DNA of 64,000 bases from Leptospira langatensis (GTDB lineage: Bacteria > Spirochaetota > Leptospiria > Leptospirales > Leptospiraceae). Numbering within the stretch: position 1 is the first letter of the stretch; every line of letters begins with the position of its first letter. The stretch is taken from the NCBI RefSeq assembly GCF_004770615.1, contig NZ_RQER01000002.1, forward strand, positions 229,892-293,891, in the 5' to 3' direction. The notes beneath the pieces were generated by a model, which was not told the origin of the DNA, searched no databases, and saw only the letters and a program-made list of their open reading frames with translations. Shown piece by piece: positions 58,771 through 64,000 of this stretch. The position numbers and the translations under genes are program-made.

Positions 58771-59990
58771 GCTTCGAGATTCTTTTAGGGATAGGGGCTG
58801 CCGTCTTTATCCTAATCTTTCTCACATACGTTCTCGCACCCACTAAGAACCAAACGAACCTAGTATTCTGGTCCGTTCTTCTTGTATTATGTGCGGGCAT
58901 TAACTTCGCAGTCTGGATCATCCGTGATTGGCATGAAGAAGGTTCTACCTTGCAATGGGTCTTGATCGAAGCCACTACATTCGTAGGAGCACTTCTCATC
59001 TCTTCCAGTAGAACGAGTAAGTCCTTTCCGATCGCCTGGAAATTCCTTCTGATCAACTCATTCGGACTTGGTATCGCATTTCTTGGGATCATTCTTCTTC
59101 GTTCTTCCTTGCATGTGATCAACCAACCCATAGAGTTCTTAGCGGCGAATGCTTCTTCTCATCCGGAAATTATCTGGGTGGAGATCGGCCTTTGGCTTGC
59201 GATCTTCGGTTATTCCGCAAAGCTCGGGCTTTTCCCAAATCACGTTTGGATCGAGGATACATATGGGGAGAGTCCTACGCAGGTTTCTTCTCTGCTTTCT
59301 TCCTTTATTCCTGTTTCGGTCTGCTTTGCCTTAAGACCTTTCGTGCATCTGGATCACCAACTCTTTCCGAATACATTCAGCGGTGCGGATGGGCTTCTGG
59401 TGCTTGGGATCATCACGATTTTATATAGTATCTTCGCCATCTACGACAGAAACGATATCCGCAGGATCTCTGCAAAAGTTGCCCTTTTCCATACAGGAGC
59501 TCTTGCCGTCTTCCTTTGGATGGATTTAAGCGAGAATGTGTTTTTCTATACAATGGCTACGAACTTAGTCGTGAAATCCCTTTTGTTCATCAGCATGGGG
59601 ATCGTACGTATGGATGCTGGCAAACGAGAATTGGGTAAGATCATCCAGGCGGACTCTATCAATAAGCCTGCTTTATCCCTTTTCATTCTCGCATTGTTCT
59701 TAGCCTTCGTGATGCCGGGATCTCCCATCTTCGTGACGGATATTATCCTGATCAAGGCAGGACAGATCGGAGGAAAATCCTTTGTTATCCTTGTTCCGAT
59801 CCTAGGGATCGTATTCTTCGGAGTGATGCTGTATAAGCTTGCACCTCTCTTGAATATCAAGGGAAGACCTTTTCCCAAGGATCTTTCCACCATTCTTAGG
59901 ATCCGGATGACGAACGGATTCTTCTTACTTCTACTTCTTCTCAGCACCGGTTGCTGGGGATTCTATCTTCTTTTACACGGTGTATTATGA
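58767..59990 (+). CDS. HyfF-like antiporter subunit
   Basis: A 407-residue NuoN/MrpD-like protein with about 12 helices. It keeps the proton-channel lysine in YSAKLGLFPNHVWIEDTYGESPT and a later lysine in NLVVKSLLFISMGIVRMDAGK. It is the second antiporter-like subunit of the operon, so the complex could carry two ion channels. The last bases ATGA overlap the large-subunit start. Confidence 0.87.
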   Translation: MSFEILLGIGAAVFILIFLTYVLAPTKNQTNLVFWSVLLVLCAGINFAVWIIRDWHEEGSTLQWVLIEATTFVGALLISSSRTSKSFPIAWKFLLINSFGLGIAFLGIILLRSSLHVINQPIEFLAANASSHPEIIWVEIGLWLAIFGYSAKLGLFPNHVWIEDTYGESPTQVSSLLSSFIPVSVCFALRPFVHLDHQLFPNTFSGADGLLVLGIITILYSIFAIYDRNDIRRISAKVALFHTGALAVFLWMDLSENVFFYTMATNLVVKSLLFISMGIVRMDAGKRELGKIIQADSINKPALSLFILALFLAFVMPGSPIFVTDIILIKAGQIGGKSFVILVPILGIVFFGVMLYKLAPLLNIKGRPFPKDLSTILRIRMTNGFFLLLLLLSTGCWGFYLLLHGVL

Positions 59991-61405
59991 AAAACGTTAC
60001 CGGTATTTTTCATTCTTCTGAAACCAAACAGACTCATAGATTCTGGCTCACTAAGGACGGGATCGAAAGAGAGACTCTTTCCAAATCCGAAGAGAAGAAT
60101 CTCTATGAGGATCATGCAAATCCGATCTGGATCCTAAGACATAGCCTCGGGACCAACCAAGGTCCCGAAGATTATTCTCATATGGATTATGAGAAGTATC
60201 TTTCCCAAGATAGAAAGCATCTCCTGGAGAAGTTTTTAACAAGGGCTGGGATCAAGGACATTATCTATCGAGGTTTCAATGTTCCTGTTCCTCCTTCTTA
60301 TTATTCTCATGCGGTGGGTCCCATCCATGCAGGTGTGATCGAGCCTGGTCATTTCAGATTCATTGTCCAAGGAGAAGTCATCCAAAACTTGGATATCCGT
60401 CTCGGTTTCCAGAGAAGGGGACTACTGGACCTACTCAAAGGAAAGAATAAGGACGATATCTCTTCTTATGCGGAAGCAGTCTCCGGGGACTCGAGTGTTG
60501 CTTATGGGATTGCATTCAGTAAGGCATTCGAAGAGGCCCACGGTATCTCCGTTCCACAAGAAGTAAATTTCGCAAGAACCGTTCTTCTCGAGATCGAAAG
60601 AATTGCCATCCATATCGGGGATCTAGGAGCGATTGCGGGTGACGTAGGATATTATCCGTTGCAAGGGGTTTGCTCCATGCAAAGAGGGGTTCCTCTGGGA
60701 GTCATGGAGGCTCTTACCGGAAATCGTTTTGGAAGAGGAGCACTCTCTCCGGGAAAAGTGCGTCTCAAAAAAGATCTCTCCGAATCCGTACTTATGGATC
60801 TTGCAAAACGAATTGCAGATGTCACAGAAGATGTGGCGGGCCATTTCGAAAGAGCAGCAAGCAAATCCACAAACAGAGAAAGGCTTCAGATCTGCGGAAC
60901 CCTTACCCCAAAACAATGGAAAGATCTTGGCTTTGTGGGAATGGTAGAGAAATGCATCGGTTTCTCTAGAGACTTACGTCATCACGATACAAGTTATTCA
61001 CTCGCAGGAGAAGGGATCAAGTTAGACCTGGATCATGCGAACATGAAAGGAGATGCTTGGGCAAGATTCTATCTTCGTTATGAAGAGTTGAAGAATAGCG
61101 GAGCCTGGTTAACCAAAGCGATCCCCGCGCTCAAGAATTTCCATGCGGCAAACGAGGCATTCAAGAAAGCAAAAGCATCCAAGCCGAAGCCCGGAGTCTA
61201 TTTCGGTGCCGCGGAAGGTTGGAGAGGACCTGTTCTTGTTTCCTTTACCTTGAATTCTTCCGGGGATATCACGGAGGCGTATGTAAGAGATCCTTCCGTT
61301 TTGAACTGGCATGCGTTAGAGCTTGCAGTCAGAGGGGAAAATATTGGGGATTTCCCTCTCAACAATAAGTCCTTCAACCTAAGTTATGTGGGAGTCGATC
61401 TATGA
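59987..61405 (+). CDS. Hydrogenase-4 large-subunit-like protein without NiFe cysteines
   Basis: Taken from ATG 59987 (472 residues; an upstream frame start at 59951 is inside HyfF). It has a NuoC-like N-terminal part (about 1-100) and a NuoD/HycE-like body: PIHAGVIEPGHFRF, LDIRLGFQRRGLLDLL, ARTVLLEIERIAIHIGDLG. Where HycE has ICGICG, it reads VSGDSS (Ser166, Ser169), and where HycE has DPCxxC, it reads DPSVLN (Ser437, Asn440). The four nickel ligands are therefore missing and hydrogenase activity is not expected. Confidence 0.9.
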   Translation: MKNVTGIFHSSETKQTHRFWLTKDGIERETLSKSEEKNLYEDHANPIWILRHSLGTNQGPEDYSHMDYEKYLSQDRKHLLEKFLTRAGIKDIIYRGFNVPVPPSYYSHAVGPIHAGVIEPGHFRFIVQGEVIQNLDIRLGFQRRGLLDLLKGKNKDDISSYAEAVSGDSSVAYGIAFSKAFEEAHGISVPQEVNFARTVLLEIERIAIHIGDLGAIAGDVGYYPLQGVCSMQRGVPLGVMEALTGNRFGRGALSPGKVRLKKDLSESVLMDLAKRIADVTEDVAGHFERAASKSTNRERLQICGTLTPKQWKDLGFVGMVEKCIGFSRDLRHHDTSYSLAGEGIKLDLDHANMKGDAWARFYLRYEELKNSGAWLTKAIPALKNFHAANEAFKKAKASKPKPGVYFGAAEGWRGPVLVSFTLNSSGDITEAYVRDPSVLNWHALELAVRGENIGDFPLNNKSFNLSYVGVDL

Positions 61406-62211
61406 AAATATTTCAAGAAATTATAAACATCCTTCGCCCTGCTCGTAATTTAGATTTCGAGAAGATGCAGACCACGAACCCGAACGCTCGAGGGATCCCT
61501 GTCCCTACATTTAAGAAAGGCTCGTCTCTGGATAAATCCGTGGAGAAGGTATGTCCTACAGGTGGGATCAAGGTAGTATCAGCAAAAGAAGTGATATTCG
61601 ATTACGGGGCCTGCCTGCAATGCGGACTCTGCGTGGAGCATTCTCCGGATAAACTCGAGAACTCGGGGTTTGTTCACGTGTATTCCGTAGACAGAAGCGC
61701 ATTAAAAGTTTCTTATATAGATGGGACCCCTACTTCTCACGAAGAGTCGATCTCCGACGAAGTAAAACAATTCCGTAATATCACTCGTAAGACCGGTTTC
61801 CAATACAGGGAAGTTGCGGCAAGCGGCAACAATTCCACAGAAGCGGAGTTAAACGCAAGCTTCAATGCGGTGTTCGATAGCGAGGCAAGCATGGTGCGAG
61901 TGGTGGCCTCTCCCAAACATGCGGATGCTGTCGTCTATGCCGGGCCAGTCGGTCCAAACATGGAAGTCCCTCTACAAGTTGCCTGGGACACGATGCCAAG
62001 CCCAAAGGCACTCGTCGCCTGCGGAACAGAAGCTGTTTCCGGTGGTCTCTTCCCGCTCGGAAATCTTCCCAAACAGCCCGACCTATTCATCGGAGGAGAT
62101 CCTCCTCGCCCGGACGTGATCATAAGCGCTTTTCGCTATCTCATGGGCACTAAGAAATTCTCTTTCAGAGAAGAGCTTTCCAAGTTCGTCGAGGCGAAAA
62201 AGGCGAGATAG
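61402..62211 (+). CDS. Fused ferredoxin and NuoB/HycG-like protein without proximal cluster ligands
   Basis: A 269-residue fusion of HyfH-like and HyfI-like parts. The first part keeps exactly one [4Fe-4S] site: Cys51 (VCPTGG) plus Cys71, Cys74 and Cys77 (ACLQCGLCVEHSP). The second part aligns with NuoB/HycG (VVASPKHADAVVYAGPVGPN; MPSPKALVACGTEAVSGGLF; GGDPPRPDVI), but all four cluster cysteines are replaced: Asn143, Thr146, Glu210 and Asp233. It therefore cannot hold the N2-type cluster that normally passes electrons. It ends two bases from the convergent CsoSCA-like gene. Confidence 0.88.
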   Translation: MKIFQEIINILRPARNLDFEKMQTTNPNARGIPVPTFKKGSSLDKSVEKVCPTGGIKVVSAKEVIFDYGACLQCGLCVEHSPDKLENSGFVHVYSVDRSALKVSYIDGTPTSHEESISDEVKQFRNITRKTGFQYREVAASGNNSTEAELNASFNAVFDSEASMVRVVASPKHADAVVYAGPVGPNMEVPLQVAWDTMPSPKALVACGTEAVSGGLFPLGNLPKQPDLFIGGDPPRPDVIISAFRYLMGTKKFSFREELSKFVEAKKAR

Positions 62212-62213
62212 TC

Positions 62214-63647
62214 TTAGTCGAAATACCGAGCCTCATACGCGGAGGGGATCCTTTCTGCCGCGTAAAAGGCTTCTCTCGCCCTTAGACCGATCGTAGAAAA
62301 CAGATCTTCTCCATTAATATCCGTCATAATGTTCACAGGATAAGAGATCCGAGGATCCTCTTTCGTTCTGATCGGATAAAATCTTTTCTGATCCAAATAA
62401 GAGAAGGTCGTCAAGATCACTACTTCTTCTTTTTCGAAAACGGTATCCAAATTTCTAAGCATGGTATTCATTCGAGAAGAAATATTCTCATTAAAATCCG
62501 CCCAAGAACGCAGCTCACATGAGTTCTCCACATTCAAATGGATAATAATAGGGTAGGGCTTGGCTTCATGCTGACGATTTCTACTCAAGACCTTCTTTGC
62601 CACGAGCAATGCGTCGGTATCATCCCCTCTCCCTGTTTTTACAAGCACCGCCTTGTTCCTTTGCAGAAGTTCGAAACCGTCCCCATAACAAATAATCTCT
62701 TCTGCATGGTCTAAAAGTTTCCAACGATCGTCTGGATTCATTAGCGAAAGTTTTCTCTTCTGATACATAGAATAGGCAATATTCCAAATCGTTTGATATA
62801 AAAGACTAGGTAACAACGCCTTAGGGAGATCTTTGACGGAGGAAAGCTTATGATAGAGCGCGCTCAGTAGATCTGGTTGGATCAATTTCTGCGTATCGAA
62901 TTCTCCGGAACTCACAATCGCAGAGATCTCCCGGATCAAAAACGATTTCATAGAAAGAGAAGTTTGGAATTCATCATAGAAATCGAATGTCTTTCCTGTA
63001 AACAACTGCTCGGGGGTCCGAAATCCAATATTCTTAGAGATAGCCGGATCCTTGATCTGGTATTTTAAAAAAGCAGAATGAAACACCTGAGAAGGATCCG
63101 TGAGGCCAAAATCATTCCCGATCTGAAGCGAATCTAAAATAGTTCCATCTTCGAATATCAAGGTCTCCGCCATGCTATCCGTATTCGTAATCCCCTCGAT
63201 CACGTAGAGCTTATCTCGAGGAAAAACCTTTCTGACCGCAGTGACTTGATCTCTCACTGCCTTAGCTGCTGCAACCTCATCTCCTCCATGAGCCGCACAT
63301 CCTAATCCGGGTATATCGGATCTATGCATGTATGCGATGAATAGTGCAGGCATATTAGGAGTATTGCATTGAGCATCATTCACCGCCTTATCGATACGGT
63401 TCCAATACCAAAAATTATTCTGACTAGTAGATACGATATTGCCGTCCGTTCTTCCAAACCTGATAGTAGTGACTGGATAGCCTTTCAACTTACTTCCATG
63501 AACTCTTCCGTCTATACACTTCGTAACGATGACCTTTGGAGTCCTTGAACTGAACTCATGGATCACATGTCGCATTCTCTGAATAGTTTCAGATTCTATA
63601 ATATTCTCTTTAAGATATTGGTCTATGTATTCGTCTGCGGGTCCCAA
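62214..63647 (-). CDS. CsoSCA-like beta-carbonic anhydrase family protein
   Basis: A 477-residue soluble protein. In its first third it shows the zinc and catalytic signature of beta-type carbonic anhydrases as found in carboxysomal CsoSCA: Cys44-Ile-Asp46-Gly-Arg48 (TKCIDGRVHG), His108 in AYMHRSD, and Cys117 in GLGCAAHGGDEVAAA, followed by EGITNTDSMAE, similar to 'TDTDS' of CsoSCA. The C-terminal ~280 residues are helical and unassigned. The start is TTG with GAGGAA six bases upstream. It has no signal peptide and no carboxysome genes nearby. Confidence 0.68.
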   Translation of the reverse strand: MGPADEYIDQYLKENIIESETIQRMRHVIHEFSSRTPKVIVTKCIDGRVHGSKLKGYPVTTIRFGRTDGNIVSTSQNNFWYWNRIDKAVNDAQCNTPNMPALFIAYMHRSDIPGLGCAAHGGDEVAAAKAVRDQVTAVRKVFPRDKLYVIEGITNTDSMAETLIFEDGTILDSLQIGNDFGLTDPSQVFHSAFLKYQIKDPAISKNIGFRTPEQLFTGKTFDFYDEFQTSLSMKSFLIREISAIVSSGEFDTQKLIQPDLLSALYHKLSSVKDLPKALLPSLLYQTIWNIAYSMYQKRKLSLMNPDDRWKLLDHAEEIICYGDGFELLQRNKAVLVKTGRGDDTDALLVAKKVLSRNRQHEAKPYPIIIHLNVENSCELRSWADFNENISSRMNTMLRNLDTVFEKEEVVILTTFSYLDQKRFYPIRTKEDPRISYPVNIMTDINGEDLFSTIGLRAREAFYAAERIPSAYEARYFD

Positions 63648-63926
63648 AGTTCTTCCTCTCTTAAATATCTCTTTATGGATCGGATCGGATTCGGACAGTT
63701 TAACGTATTATGAGTTCAGATTAAACCAAAATAATGTGACAGAATTTTGTTCATAACCAGAGTTTCGTGCATTTCTAAGAAAGAAATTTCCTACTTATCC
63801 TTACTTTATGAACAAGGGCTCAAATACCGCCGATCAGCTTCGATTTATAAGAAGAAGGGTCCGAATTCTATTTCTGTTAGGGGCAGAAATTGTTAAAAAA
63901 AGTGGATCAAATAATACAAAAGTGAT
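63648..63926. other. Gap upstream of the CsoSCA-like gene
   Basis: About 280 bases, AT-rich. It includes a 40-codon ORF (63808-63930, MNKGSNTADQLRFIRRRVRI...) with no clear ribosome site, which I consider unproven. The minus-strand promoter of the CsoSCA-like gene should lie here; TAATAC near 63707 on that strand could be its -10, but no good -35 is at the right distance. Confidence 0.4.
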
Positions 63927-63954
63927 TTGACGGGTTGGGCGACGTAATTAATAT
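63927..63954 (+). promoter_or_regulatory. Strong sigma-70-like promoter near the window end
   Basis: TTGACG (63927-63932), a 16-base spacer, and TAATAT (63949-63954). Transcription would start near 63961 and run out of the window into a leader. Confidence 0.6.
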
Positions 63955-63959
63955 GGTCT

Positions 63960-64000
63960 TTACGCCTGAAGGAGAGCTTCTCGGGAGAGAGTGGCCTTTG
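63960..64000 (+). promoter_or_regulatory. Possible start of a glycine-riboswitch-like leader (truncated)
   Basis: The transcript beginning after the TAATAT box reads GAAGGAGAGC, then CTCGGGAGAGAGTGGCC. A GGGAGAG(A) block followed by a GC-rich stem start is how glycine riboswitch aptamers begin. The rest (the CGCCGAAGG and second aptamer parts) would lie outside the window, so this is only a suggestion. Confidence 0.3.

Noticed and set aside
59987..62211. Annotating these genes as a functional NiFe hydrogenase 4
   Set aside because: All nickel ligands and the proximal-cluster cysteines are absent, so only the architecture, not the activity, is supported.
63808..63930. 40-codon ORF MNKGSNTADQ...
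   Set aside because: No ribosome site, no recognisable domain, and its 3' end overlaps the -35 of a good promoter.

Overview
The window looks like a chromosomal segment of a Leptospira species (Spirochaetes). The case rests on a complete type II secretion operon ending in a GspN of the kind described in Leptospira, a citramalate synthase whose N-terminus matches the characterised Leptospira CimA, a B12-dependent ribonucleotide reductase, many TTG/GTG starts, and lipoproteins with spirochaete-type lipoboxes. No insertion sequence, prophage or CRISPR array was seen. Species cannot be fixed from the sequence alone.

Layout. 1-10 kb is a translation/RNA-processing block (fmt end, PASTA protein, rpe, rpsP-KH protein-rimM-trmD-rplS, rnhB, FliK-like and FlhB-like small genes, a degenerate HD-GYP protein, a YraN protein, and comM on the other strand). 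9.7-11.1 kb holds a lipoprotein and a LysM-M23 envelope peptidase. 11.2-23.3 kb is a 12-gene type II secretion operon, gspC to gspN. 23.6-27.2 kb is nrdJ, followed by tRNA-Asn. 27.8-30.5 kb is an accessory stretch with two lipoproteins and a membrane protein. 30.6-47 kb is housekeeping and conserved spirochaete genes: xseAB, an AI-2E-family membrane protein, DedA, an App1-like phosphatase, Smr, cimA, pth, xerC-hslV-hslU, a GHKL-like protein, a lipoyl-domain protein, a metallophosphoesterase, an Mrp ATPase, ubiX and a ubiA-type gene. 47-51.8 kb has a ferritin-like protein, a secreted basic protein, ychF and a membrane-bound 7TMR-DISM/AraC regulator.

The most unusual part is 52.3-63.6 kb. A short 5' leader with two mutually exclusive stems precedes an SbtA-type sodium/bicarbonate symporter. 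It is followed by an alginate-export-type porin and then a six-gene hydrogenase-4/complex-I-like membrane complex. That complex has lost all four NiFe cysteines of the large subunit and all four proximal-cluster cysteines of the small subunit. Convergent to it, two bases away, is a protein with the C-x-D-x-R / H / GCAAHG signature of CsoSCA-type beta-carbonic anhydrase. I read these together as a candidate inorganic-carbon uptake and hydration locus that reuses a redox-dead complex-I-like module. The gene identities are well supported; the joint function is inference.

The last 80 bases carry a good promoter followed by what may be the start of a glycine-riboswitch-like leader for a gene beyond the edge.
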